DNA from: [Borrelia] finlandensis
GTDB lineage: Bacteria; Spirochaetota; Spirochaetia; Borreliales; Borreliaceae
DNA length: 64,000 nt
Direction of reading: 5' to 3'
Assembly: GCF_000181875.2 (NCBI RefSeq)
Contig: NZ_ABJZ02000005.1
Location: forward strand, 186,001-250,000
The notes under the pieces: generated by a model
Database searches by the model: none
The model's input: the letters and a program-made list of their open reading frames with translations, nothing else
Told to the model about the DNA's origin: nothing
Position numbers and translations under genes: made by a program
Shown: positions 9,405 to 17,543 of the stretch, in pieces
Numbering within the stretch: the stretch's first letter is position 1
How the letters are laid out: every line of letters begins with the position of its first letter

Positions 9405-10490
9405 TTAATTTTCAAAATCAATCCTTTTTTTCCTATTAATGTAACTTTGAAAAGCATAATCGATTAAATTATCCACTAGGTCTTTAAACTGAAGACCATC
9501 ATTACTACACATTTTAGCAAACATAGATATATCGGTAAATCCTGGAATAGTGTTTATTTCATTAAGATAAATAGTTCCTGATTTTTTTTCAACAAAAAAA
9601 TCAACTCTTGCCATACCTCTGAGTTCTAGATTCTTATAAGCAAGAAAAGCATATTCTTTAATGCTTAACAACTGATTTGTCTCAAGATGTGCAGGAATAT
9701 TAAAAATAATAGAATTTCCAGGAATAACAGAATATTTAGCATCATAATCATAAAATATAAAATCTTGAACAACAACTTCCCCAGGAGAAAATATTTTCAT
9801 CTTTTCATTCCCAATAATAGAACATTCGATCTCTCTAGCCTCAATAAACTTCTCTATTACAATAGCAAGGTCATACCTTAAAGCCTCTTTAATAAAAGAT
9901 TCAATCTGATTTTCACTGTAAGCCACATTTATTCCAATTGAAGACCCTAATACTGCGGGCTTAACAATAACAGGATAGCCTAAAACCTCCTTTACATTTC
10001 TTTTTATTTCTTCTTTGTCTAAAAAATAATCATGCTGTCTAAATCCAATAAAAGGAACCAAAGGGATATCAAAACTTTTAAGCAAAAGTTTGCAAAAATA
10101 CTTATTACTAGAAATAGCGCTCCCTATAATACCAGCACCAACACAAGGAATGTCCATAACCTTTAAAACCCCTTGAATAGCGCCATCCTCACCGGTTCTT
10201 CCGTGAACAACGGGAAAAACAACATCAATTTCAAGATTTTTATTGTTTGAAAAAATTCCAAGACCTGGCAATAAACTAACAATAGGCAAAACATCTGTAT
10301 TAATGGGCTTTGGAGGATTAGAAACAGAATCTAATAAATACCAAACACCTGTACACTTATCAATATAAACAGGATAAATATTGTATTTATTTAAATCTAA
10401 AAGGGCTAAATAAATACTATAAGCGGATTTACAAGAAATTTCATGCTCAAAAGAAACACCACCAAATATCAACATAAGATTTTTTTTCAA
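9405..10490 (-). CDS. ddl: D-alanine--D-alanine ligase
   Basis: A 361-residue ATP-grasp ligase that makes the D-Ala-D-Ala dipeptide for peptidoglycan. Visible motifs: FGGVSFEHEIS at the N-terminus, VVHGRTGEDGAIQG, the ATP-grasp VKPAVLGSSIG, ARVDFF and the metal-binding LNEINTIPGFT. The start is a TTG at 10490, preceded by AAGGAG (plus-strand 10498-10503) at 7-base spacing inside the end of murE. An ATG five codons later lacks such a site. It is the second gene of a murE-ddl operon and converges on the membrane-protein gene across only 14 bases. Confidence 0.95.
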   Translation of the reverse strand: MKKNLMLIFGGVSFEHEISCKSAYSIYLALLDLNKYNIYPVYIDKCTGVWYLLDSVSNPPKPINTDVLPIVSLLPGLGIFSNNKNLEIDVVFPVVHGRTGEDGAIQGVLKVMDIPCVGAGIIGSAISSNKYFCKLLLKSFDIPLVPFIGFRQHDYFLDKEEIKRNVKEVLGYPVIVKPAVLGSSIGINVAYSENQIESFIKEALRYDLAIVIEKFIEAREIECSIIGNEKMKIFSPGEVVVQDFIFYDYDAKYSVIPGNSIIFNIPAHLETNQLLSIKEYAFLAYKNLELRGMARVDFFVEKKSGTIYLNEINTIPGFTDISMFAKMCSNDGLQFKDLVDNLIDYAFQSYINRKKRIDFEN

Positions 10491-10491
10491 A

Positions 10492-12018
10492 TCACTTCTC
10501 CTTTTCTGATTTTTCTAAACTTAAAATAGCATTTTTAACTACCTCTTGTTCATTCCAAAAAACTTCTCTATTTTTATAAATTATTGAACTTTCATGACCT
10601 TTGCCCAAAGCTACAACCAAATCTCCTGCCTTTGCAAGACTTATTGCTTTTTCAATAGCCTGCTTTCTATCAGCAATAAAAAATAAATCCTTATTTTCAA
10701 CTTTATTTACAATTCCTTTTGCAATGTCTTTAATTATACACATACTATTCTCGCCTCTTGGATCTTCATCGCAAAGTACTATTAAATCAGAATAAATATC
10801 TGCAATTTGCCCTTGCAAAAATCTTTTTTCAACATCTCTTTCTCCCGCAGAACCAAAAACAGAAATTAATCTATTGGTAGTAAATCTCTTAAAAATAGGA
10901 AAAAGTTTGGAAAAAGCACCAGGAGTATGAGCATAATCAATTATTACAGAAAAATTTTGCCCCAAATTAATACTATCCATACGCCCATCAAGACTTTTAA
11001 TGCAGTCAAGTTTATCAACAATATCTTGAATATCGCTATTTAAAATTTGAGAAACTAAAATAAGAGCAGCCATTACATTCTCAACATTAAAACTCCCCAG
11101 CAAGTTAACATTAGCAAAATATTTAACCCCCTTGTGATAAAATTCAAATCTAGTAAAATCGGTTTTCTCATCAATAAAACTAACAAAAAAATCTGCTTTA
11201 CTGCTTTTTAAGCTATAAGTAAAAGATTTCTTAACAGCATTCTTAAAATCAGAAGAATAAAAGTCATCAAGATTAATAACCCCAAAACCAGCATCATCAC
11301 TAACAGACCGAAAAAGACCCAGCTTGACATTCAAATAATTTTGAATTGTGCCATGAAATTCAAGATGCTCATGTCCAATATTGGTAAAAACAACTGCAAA
11401 ATAATTAACATCAATAAGCCTTGCTGTTTCAAGATCAAGCCCATGAGAAGTAGATTCAAGAATTGCATATTGAGCTTCATTTTTAACCATGTTGCTTAAA
11501 AATGAATGTATCTCCGTAGACTCGGGAGTTGATTGTCTGTAAGGATTTTTAATCAAGCTCCCACTCCCATCATCAAAAAATACTGTCGATATAAAACCTA
11601 CTTTAACACCCTTTTTTTTTAAAAGAAGATATATATGATAACAAACAGAACTTTTCCCGTCAGTGCCAGTGACTCCAATAACTTTTAATTTTTTTGAAGG
11701 CTCATCATAAAAAATATTTGAAAAATTAGACATAAATTTTCTTATGTTAAAGTCATCTACCTTAATATAAGTAACATTAGAGCTGTAAAAATCCACATCT
11801 CGTGAACACACAATAACATTACTACCCTTTTGAATTGCAATTTCAATAAAATCATGCCCATCAAAATGAATTCCTGGAAGAGCAAAAAACACAAACCTGG
11901 GCAAAACCAATTTAGAACTATAAGTAACTCCTGATATTTCTAAATCAAGAGAACCTTTTACACATTTTATTAAATCTTGATCTAACTTTAATAAAACTTC
12001 ATTAAGTTTTTTATTCAT
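10492..12018 (-). CDS. murE: UDP-N-acetylmuramyl tripeptide synthetase MurE
   Basis: A 508-residue Mur ligase that adds the third stem-peptide residue to UDP-MurNAc-L-Ala-D-Glu in the cytoplasm. The ATP loop GVTGTDGKSS, the carbamylated-lysine region, NIGHEHLEFHG and the C-terminal CDEDPRGEN are visible. The last corresponds to the substrate-selecting DNPR loop of diaminopimelate enzymes, here altered to DEDPR. Borrelia peptidoglycan contains L-ornithine, so this enzyme is presumably ornithine-specific (inference from known chemistry). It is followed by ddl with one base between stop and start. The murE 5' end faces tRNA-Cys across about 115 bases. Confidence 0.94.
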   Translation of the reverse strand: MNKKLNEVLLKLDQDLIKCVKGSLDLEISGVTYSSKLVLPRFVFFALPGIHFDGHDFIEIAIQKGSNVIVCSRDVDFYSSNVTYIKVDDFNIRKFMSNFSNIFYDEPSKKLKVIGVTGTDGKSSVCYHIYLLLKKKGVKVGFISTVFFDDGSGSLIKNPYRQSTPESTEIHSFLSNMVKNEAQYAILESTSHGLDLETARLIDVNYFAVVFTNIGHEHLEFHGTIQNYLNVKLGLFRSVSDDAGFGVINLDDFYSSDFKNAVKKSFTYSLKSSKADFFVSFIDEKTDFTRFEFYHKGVKYFANVNLLGSFNVENVMAALILVSQILNSDIQDIVDKLDCIKSLDGRMDSINLGQNFSVIIDYAHTPGAFSKLFPIFKRFTTNRLISVFGSAGERDVEKRFLQGQIADIYSDLIVLCDEDPRGENSMCIIKDIAKGIVNKVENKDLFFIADRKQAIEKAISLAKAGDLVVALGKGHESSIIYKNREVFWNEQEVVKNAILSLEKSEKEK

Positions 12019-12076
12019 ACATTAAAATTTTACATAAAACTAATAAAAATAGCTAAGAAATTCAAAATTATGCTTC

Positions 12077-12105
12077 AATAGAAAATATATTTACAATTTT
12101 CTATT
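12077..12105 (+). repeat. Perfect 10-bp inverted repeat with T-run, overlapping the tRNA-Cys promoter
   Basis: AATAGAAAAT at 12077-12086 is exactly repeated in inverse at 12096-12105, with a 9-base loop, and the right arm runs straight into five more T. On the + strand this looks like an intrinsic terminator, but no + strand gene lies upstream; murE reads away. The loop also contains the likely -35 of tRNA-Cys. It may be an operator-like palindrome or a chance AT structure. Confidence 0.4.
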
Positions 12106-12118
12106 TTTTTAATAAACT
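12090..12118 (+). promoter_or_regulatory. Probable sigma-70 promoter of tRNA-Cys
   Basis: TTTACA at 12090-12095 and TAAACT at 12113-12118 are separated by 17 bases. Transcription would start near 12125, giving an 8-base leader before the tRNA. Five of six and four of six bases match consensus. The -35 falls in the loop of an inverted repeat. Confidence 0.5.
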
Positions 12119-12132
12119 AAGCAATGTTACAA

Positions 12133-12205
12133 GGCGCTGTACCCAAGTGGCTAAGGGAGAAGTCTGCAAAACTTTGATTCGCCGGTTCGATTCCGGTCGG
12201 CGCCT
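12133..12205 (+). tRNA. tRNA-Cys (anticodon GCA)
   Basis: A 73-base cloverleaf. The acceptor stem GGCGCTG pairs with CGGCGCC (one G-T pair), the anticodon loop is CTGCAAA with GCA at 34-36, and the T arm carries GGTTCGATTCC. Discriminator base T73 fits cysteine tRNAs (U73). No CCA is encoded, so nucleotidyltransferase must add it. It stands alone between murE and the tlyC-like gene, with a recognisable promoter just upstream. Confidence 0.95.
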
Positions 12206-12234
12206 TCTAAGGTCAAGTCAAAAATATTTTTATA

Positions 12235-12261
12235 CTTAAGGACATAACTTAAGGCATTTTT
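12235..12261 (+). terminator. Possible weak intrinsic terminator after tRNA-Cys
   Basis: CTTAAG at 12235-12240 and again at 12248-12253 can pair as a 6-bp stem with a 7-base loop, followed by GCATTTTT to 12261. The stem is short and AT-rich, so termination would be partial at best and the downstream gene could be read through. Confidence 0.3.
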
Positions 12262-12289
12262 ATTAAAGATAAATTAAAATAATACATAT

Positions 12290-13528
12290 ATGCTAGAATT
12301 AATCATAATACTACTATTTATAATATTATCTGCTATTTTCTCAGCATCTGAAACAGCTTATACTTCATTAAGCATAATTCAGATACAAGACATAAGAAAA
12401 AAAGGGAAATCGGGAATATCGGTGTACAATTTGGTTCAATCTCCCTCAAAATTAATTACTACTATTCTTATCGGCAACAATATATCAAACATTGTAGCAA
12501 GCACACTTACAACAAAATTTGTACTTGAAAAATACGGAAACAGTGCACTTGCAATATCAACGGGCCTAATAACAATAATCGTTCTAATTTTTGCCGAAAT
12601 ACTTCCAAAACAAATTGCAATTCTAAATAATGAAATAATTGCCCTATCTACTTCATTTTTTTTAAAGCCATTAATTTTTATATTTACTCCACTAATATAT
12701 ATAATAAACAAAATCATAAAAAAAATATTAAATCTCTTTAAAGTTAAGACTAGCTCCCAAATGACTAAAGAGAGCATAAAAAATATGCTCTCTTTAGCAG
12801 GAAGTTTAGGAATTTTAAAAAATGACTCTAGAATATTTATGCAAAAAATGTTAGATATAGATCAGGTAAGAGCTTCTGAAATCATGACCCACAGAACAGG
12901 GGTTTTTTCACTCTCAAGCTCATCAAAGCTAAAAGATGTAATCAAATTGATCAAAGAAGAAGGATACTCTAGAATTCCTATATACAAAGGACAAAGCAGA
13001 GAACAGATAATTGGGATTTTAATAGCCAAAGACCTCATAGAAGTCAATAAAAAAGATATGAATAAAAACGTTTCTCAATTTATTAAACCAGCTGTATTTG
13101 TACAACAAAACAAAAGGATAAAAGACATACTAGATATTATGAGGAAAAAACAAAAAATAATGGCAATCGTAATCGATGAGTATGGTGGTTTTTCAGGGAT
13201 ACTTACAATAGAAGACATAGTAGAAAAAATTTTTGGAGCAATATCTGACGAATACGACATTAAAGAAGAAAAGCCTCTGATTACCCAAATCAATGACAAT
13301 ACTTACTCAATACTTGGAGAAACTACTTTTGACGAGATTGAAGAGGCAATTGGGATATCCATTAAACATAAAGAATATACAAATACAATTGGGGGATACT
13401 TAATAGATCTGCTTGACAAAATACCAACAAAAAACGAAACCGTAAAAACAAATGATGGAGAATATTTTATTAAGGAAATTCAGAATAATAAAATTGAAAC
13501 AATAACTTTTATCAAATCTAAAAAGTAG
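12290..13528 (+). CDS. tlyC: CNNM/CBS-domain membrane protein (TlyC/CorC-like, annotated hemolysin)
   Basis: A 412-residue protein. The N-terminal CNNM (DUF21) membrane domain, about residues 1-170, has three or four spans and the conserved FSASETA and ILIGNNISN motifs. Two CBS domains follow (about 190-310, including EIMTHRTG and DEYGGFSGILT), then a C-terminal CorC/HlyC domain ending near residue 400. Relatives are linked to Mg2+/Co2+ efflux; the hemolysin label is historical. The ribosome-binding site is weak. hflK follows 48 bases downstream on the same strand, so a three-gene operon with hflKC is likely. Confidence 0.9.
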   Translation: MLELIIILLFIILSAIFSASETAYTSLSIIQIQDIRKKGKSGISVYNLVQSPSKLITTILIGNNISNIVASTLTTKFVLEKYGNSALAISTGLITIIVLIFAEILPKQIAILNNEIIALSTSFFLKPLIFIFTPLIYIINKIIKKILNLFKVKTSSQMTKESIKNMLSLAGSLGILKNDSRIFMQKMLDIDQVRASEIMTHRTGVFSLSSSSKLKDVIKLIKEEGYSRIPIYKGQSREQIIGILIAKDLIEVNKKDMNKNVSQFIKPAVFVQQNKRIKDILDIMRKKQKIMAIVIDEYGGFSGILTIEDIVEKIFGAISDEYDIKEEKPLITQINDNTYSILGETTFDEIEEAIGISIKHKEYTNTIGGYLIDLLDKIPTKNETVKTNDGEYFIKEIQNNKIETITFIKSKK

Positions 13529-13576
13529 TGACAAAATTCGCTTACTAAAAATAATTTAAAACATTAGGAGAAGCAA

Positions 13577-14512
13577 ATGTTTGACATAAAACAAATTTTT
13601 AATAAAACTTATGAATATTTAATAATTATTATTACATTGATACTAATATCAATAATAGTTATTGCAAACATATTCATAGTAGGACCATCAGAAGAGGCAA
13701 TTGTACTTCGCCTTGGCAAGCTTAACAGAACTCTTGATTCAGGAATACACGTAAAGATTCCATTAATTGAAGAAAAATTTATCGTACCTGTAAAAATAGT
13801 CCAAGAAATTAAATTTGGATTTCTAATATCTCCAAGCGATATTAGAGAAAATGATAATGCAAACGACGAAAGCAGGATTATTACCGGGGATTTAAATATC
13901 ATAAACATTGAATGGTTAGTGCAATACAAAATAAGAGATCCTTATTCGTTCAAATTTAAAGTAGAAGATCCTGAAACAACAATTAAAGATATTGCAAAGT
14001 CATCAATGAATAGATTGATTGGGGATAATACTATTTTTGAAATAATAAATGATAACAGAGTGGGAATAACAGAAGGCGTAAAATCTTCTATGAATGAAAT
14101 AATAGATAATTATAATTTAGGCATCGATGTAGTGCAAGTACAAATTAGAAATGCCCTACCCCCAAAAGGAAAAGTTTACGAAGCTTTCGAAGATGTAAAC
14201 ATTGCAATTCAAGACAAAAATAAATACATAAACGAAGGGAAAAAAGAATTTAACCAAATAGTTCCCAAAATCAAAGGTGAAGCATTAAAGGTTATTGAAG
14301 AAGCTAGAGGATACAAAGAAAGCAGAATAAACAATGCATTAGCAGACACAGAAATTTTCAATGCCATATTAGACGCTTACTTAAAAAATCCCGATATCAC
14401 AAAAGAAAGACTTTACAATGAAACCATGAAAGAAATACTTGAAAACAAAGATAACATTGAATTAATTGACAAAAACTTCAAAAATTTTCTACCATTTAAA
14501 GAGGTAAAATAA
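13577..14512 (+). CDS. hflK: HflK, membrane-anchored SPFH/band 7 regulator of FtsH
   Basis: A 311-residue band 7 protein with one N-terminal signal-anchor (about 17-38), then the SPFH domain beginning VGPSEEAIVLRLGKLNRT and a C-terminal helical region rich in Lys/Glu. With HflC it forms a periplasm-facing cage around the FtsH protease and restrains degradation of membrane proteins. AGGAG sits 6 bases before the ATG. The TAA abuts the hflC ATG directly, so the two are coupled. Confidence 0.93.
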   Translation: MFDIKQIFNKTYEYLIIIITLILISIIVIANIFIVGPSEEAIVLRLGKLNRTLDSGIHVKIPLIEEKFIVPVKIVQEIKFGFLISPSDIRENDNANDESRIITGDLNIINIEWLVQYKIRDPYSFKFKVEDPETTIKDIAKSSMNRLIGDNTIFEIINDNRVGITEGVKSSMNEIIDNYNLGIDVVQVQIRNALPPKGKVYEAFEDVNIAIQDKNKYINEGKKEFNQIVPKIKGEALKVIEEARGYKESRINNALADTEIFNAILDAYLKNPDITKERLYNETMKEILENKDNIELIDKNFKNFLPFKEVK

Positions 14513-15484
14513 ATGAAATTTATAATAAATCTTTTATTATCTGCTATAAAGATTATAACCTTTACAGTAATAGTTTGCTTGACTATTTTGTCTATTTTCC
14601 AACCAATTTATATTTTAAAAGAAAATGAAATTTCAATAACCACTCGACTTGGAAAAATTCAAAGAACTGAAAATTTAGCTGGACTTAAATATAAAATCCC
14701 ATTAATTGAAAATGTGCAAATATTTCCCAAAATCATTCTTAGATGGGATGGAGAACCTCAAAGAATCCCAACAGGAGGGGAAGAAAAGCAATTAATATGG
14801 ATTGATACAACTGCTAGATGGAAAATTGCAGACATAAATAAATTTTACACAACAATAAAAACAATGAGTAGAGCTTACATTAGAATTGATGCAGCAATTG
14901 AACCTGCTGTTAGAGGGGTTATTGCAAAATACCCTTTGCTTGAAATTATAAGAAGCTCAAACGATCCTATTCAACGTTTGTCTAATGGAATACTCACCCC
15001 ACAAGAAACAAAAATTAACGGTATTTATAAAATAACAAAAGGACGAAAGATAATCGAAAAAGAAATAATTCGTATAGCAAACAACAATACCAAAGATATT
15101 GGAATTGAAATTGTAGACGTACTAATAAGAAAAGTTACTTATGACCCAAGCCTTATTGAATCTGTAAACAACAGAATGATCTCAGAAAGACAACAAATCG
15201 CAGAAGAACAAAGAAGCATAGGATTAGCTGAAAAAACAGAAATTCTTGGAAGCATAGAAAAAGAAAAACTGAAAATATTAAGTGAAGCAAAAGCCACTGC
15301 TGCAAAAATAAAAGCCGAAGGGGATAGAGAAGCCGCAAAAATTTATTCAAATGCATACGGCAAAAATATTGAATTTTACAAATTCTGGCAGGCATTAGAA
15401 AGCTATAAAGCAGTATTAAAAGATAAAAGAAAAATTTTCTCAACAGACATGGATTTCTTTCAATATCTTCACAAAAGAAATTGA
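14513..15484 (+). CDS. hflC: HflC, membrane-anchored SPFH/band 7 regulator of FtsH
   Basis: A 323-residue partner of HflK. It has a single N-terminal transmembrane segment (about 11-32), then the SPFH domain with ENEISITTRLGKIQR and the typical DTTARWKI strand. A long Ala/Glu/Lys coiled-coil tail (AEKTEILGSIEKEK, AKATAAKIKAEGDREAAKIY) is where these proteins oligomerise. It begins on the base after the hflK stop. An imperfect AT-rich stem followed by a T-run lies just after the stop but is too weak to call a terminator. Confidence 0.93.
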   Translation: MKFIINLLLSAIKIITFTVIVCLTILSIFQPIYILKENEISITTRLGKIQRTENLAGLKYKIPLIENVQIFPKIILRWDGEPQRIPTGGEEKQLIWIDTTARWKIADINKFYTTIKTMSRAYIRIDAAIEPAVRGVIAKYPLLEIIRSSNDPIQRLSNGILTPQETKINGIYKITKGRKIIEKEIIRIANNNTKDIGIEIVDVLIRKVTYDPSLIESVNNRMISERQQIAEEQRSIGLAEKTEILGSIEKEKLKILSEAKATAAKIKAEGDREAAKIYSNAYGKNIEFYKFWQALESYKAVLKDKRKIFSTDMDFFQYLHKRN

Positions 15485-15793
15485 AATTTTATTAGCATAA
15501 ATTTTTTCTTTAAATACCTGTAAAATATATATTATAAATCTGTTATTATAGATTAAATAGTAATGCAAATCTTTATTTAAATTTTAAAAAACAAACAAAA
15601 ATATTTTAAACTTACATAAAAAAATAATTTACTACACATCTTGAAAAATTAATTAAATTTTTAGAATTGTCCATTTTAAAGCCTAAAAACTAGCTATGAA
15701 TCATTTTTTTAGCACTAAATTTGAAAGCTAAAATTTAAAAAGAGTTGACAAACATATATACTTATGAAAAAATTAAGGTACTAGAATAAAAAT
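15485..15793. other. Intergenic region upstream of the tRNA-Phe pair
   Basis: About 309 AT-rich bases without a credible reading frame. TTGACA at 15745-15750 is a perfect -35 hexamer, but nothing resembling a -10 lies 16-18 bases downstream. TAGAAT at 15782-15787 is a fair -10 but stands only six bases before the tRNA. A promoter for the tRNA genes must lie here; I cannot fix it. No other structure stands out. Confidence 0.4.
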
Positions 15794-15866
15794 GCTGCTG
15801 TAGCTCAGTTGGTAGAGCATAGGACTGAAAATCCTTGTGTCAGGAGTTCGATTCTCCTCGGCAGCA
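15794..15866 (+). tRNA. tRNA-Phe (anticodon GAA), first copy
   Basis: A 73-base cloverleaf. Acceptor GCTGCTG pairs with CGGCAGC, the D arm is GCTC...GAGC, the anticodon loop CTGAAAA has GAA at 34-36, the T arm contains GAGTTCGATTCTC, and the discriminator is A73. No encoded CCA. A second copy follows 22 bases later and is identical except for two compensated acceptor-stem pairs. Confidence 0.95.
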
Positions 15867-15888
15867 TACATTTGTTTAAATTACAATT

Positions 15889-15961
15889 GTCGCTGTAGCT
15901 CAGTTGGTAGAGCATAGGACTGAAAATCCTTGTGTCAGGAGTTCGATTCTCCTCGGCGACA
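15889..15961 (+). tRNA. tRNA-Phe (anticodon GAA), second copy
   Basis: A 73-base cloverleaf with the same core as the first copy. Acceptor GTCGCTG pairs with CGGCGAC: pair 2:71 is T-A instead of C-G, and pair 3:70 is C-G instead of T-A. All other positions are the same. The next protein gene starts 28 bases after the tRNA with no terminator visible, so the mRNA of that gene may be cut out of a tRNA-containing transcript. Confidence 0.94.
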
Positions 15962-15989
15962 TTTATTTAAAGATTAAAAGGATCTCAAA

Positions 15990-17540
15990 GTGATACTTAA
16001 AGAAATAAAGCAAATAAAAGATCTAAGCGAACAAGACATAATTTTTTCAAGAATAGGAAAGTTATCAAAACTTGGCACAAGAATAAATGAAAAAATCATT
16101 AAAATACTTTCCAAAGGCAATACACCATACATTCCTGTACTTAAAAAAGAAGAAGATGAGTCATATGAAGACCTTATAAAAAAAATAAATGAAGAAATTT
16201 TAAATGATGATCTTAACTATTTAAGAGAAAAGCTAATAGATAATCTAAAAGATGTATATAAGCCCTTTAAGGAAGACGATCCAATATTTATTACCAAGGG
16301 CAAAAAACCGCTCATGAAAATAAATACATTGATGGAGACTGAGCCTAATCAAATTTATTGGAAAGAAATATTGGAAGGAAGCTTTAAAATACTTCCAAGA
16401 CATAAAATAACATCTTTGCAAAAAATTTTATTAGAAATATATCATTATTTTGATGTTAAAAAGCTTAGGACAAAAGAAAACCTTAAAGATAAAAAAACTT
16501 TAAAAAAATTATATTTATATTCTGCTAGAAGAGACTATGAATTTTTTAAAGGAAAAGTCAAAACAGAAGGTGATTCAATACTGCTACATTCAGTCGATAC
16601 AACAATTTACTTTTTAATTACAATTGCAAATTTAAACAAAATAAGGTCTTTGAAAAATGCACCTCGTTCAACCATTAAATTTTTTCTTGATAAAACTGAA
16701 TATACCGAATTTACAGAATTTTTTTATGCAGAAGACATGATACTACAAGCCGCACTTGGATCGTTGCTACACTCAATAGGATTAATGCATATAACAATAT
16801 TGGAAAATATGGGTAATAAAATAAGCCTTAAAGACAAGAATTTTAAAGAACATCACAAATTAAAAATAGAGCACTTGGAAAAAAATATTAACATTGCTAA
16901 AAATTTGTTTAGAATAAGAGAAGATATTTCAGCTATTACAAAAATGATAATCAATGGGCAAAAAGACTACCTTGATGCCACTGGGCATCCGCAACTAAAA
17001 ATCAACAAATTTATTCATGAACTTGTTAGAATTTTTTGTATAGTAGACACTTACGATGAATTGGTAAATCCAATCATAATTAAAGAAAGTGCTAACCCTT
17101 TAGAGACTGTTAAATTCTTAATAGAAAATAGTGGGAAATACTACTGGAGCAGAAAAGAGCCAAAAGAGCAAACAAAAAACAAAAAATTCGACATTAAAAT
17201 GCTTGAAAATTTTTTAACAATACTTGCACCTTTTGATTATGGGCAAATAGTAGATGTAAACAAAAAAAATAATAATGAAAATCTTTTTCAAGCTGCTGTT
17301 CTGGAATACAAAATGGGCATTACGCCAAATCTATCTATAATAAACAAAAAAAACCAAACTTACAAAATAGAAGAAATAATAATGGATCTTGAGAACAAAG
17401 AAATTTTAATAAAAGATGCAAATGGAAATTATAAAAAAAATCCGTTAAACAATGTGGATGATTTTGTAATAAAAAACAGTATTTCAGAATTAAATAAAAA
17501 TGAAATTCAACTCATTCCTTTTAGTTATGGAAAAAAATAA
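15990..17540 (+). CDS. Degenerate HD-GYP domain protein (BB0205-like)
   Basis: A 516-residue protein starting at GTG with AAAGGAT upstream. The central region follows the HD-GYP phosphodiesterase pattern. HSVDTT at residues 200-205 matches the first His helix. LLHSIGLMH at 259-267 stands where LLHDIGK is expected, so the HD Asp is Ser262. GHP at 332-334 replaces GYP, followed by a helix with VDTYDELVNP matching the usual D-x-Y/F-D-A-L segment. Metal binding and cyclic-di-GMP hydrolysis are therefore doubtful; a binding or scaffold role is possible. The N-terminal 180 residues are unrecognised. No signal peptide. It lies directly behind the tRNA-Phe pair. Confidence 0.75.
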   Translation: MILKEIKQIKDLSEQDIIFSRIGKLSKLGTRINEKIIKILSKGNTPYIPVLKKEEDESYEDLIKKINEEILNDDLNYLREKLIDNLKDVYKPFKEDDPIFITKGKKPLMKINTLMETEPNQIYWKEILEGSFKILPRHKITSLQKILLEIYHYFDVKKLRTKENLKDKKTLKKLYLYSARRDYEFFKGKVKTEGDSILLHSVDTTIYFLITIANLNKIRSLKNAPRSTIKFFLDKTEYTEFTEFFYAEDMILQAALGSLLHSIGLMHITILENMGNKISLKDKNFKEHHKLKIEHLEKNINIAKNLFRIREDISAITKMIINGQKDYLDATGHPQLKINKFIHELVRIFCIVDTYDELVNPIIIKESANPLETVKFLIENSGKYYWSRKEPKEQTKNKKFDIKMLENFLTILAPFDYGQIVDVNKKNNNENLFQAAVLEYKMGITPNLSIINKKNQTYKIEEIIMDLENKEILIKDANGNYKKNPLNNVDDFVIKNSISELNKNEIQLIPFSYGKK

Positions 17541-17543
17541 ATC

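Noticed and set aside
9378..9412. 8-bp inverted repeat between BB0199-like gene and ddl as terminator
   Set aside because: All A/T arms with a 19-base loop inside coding ends; too weak.
15745..15750. Perfect TTGACA as -35 of tRNA-Phe
   Set aside because: No -10-like hexamer 16-18 bases downstream; may be chance in AT-rich DNA.
15485..15793. Small RNA gene in the spacer before tRNA-Phe
   Set aside because: No promoter-terminator pair and only weak AT-rich stems are visible.
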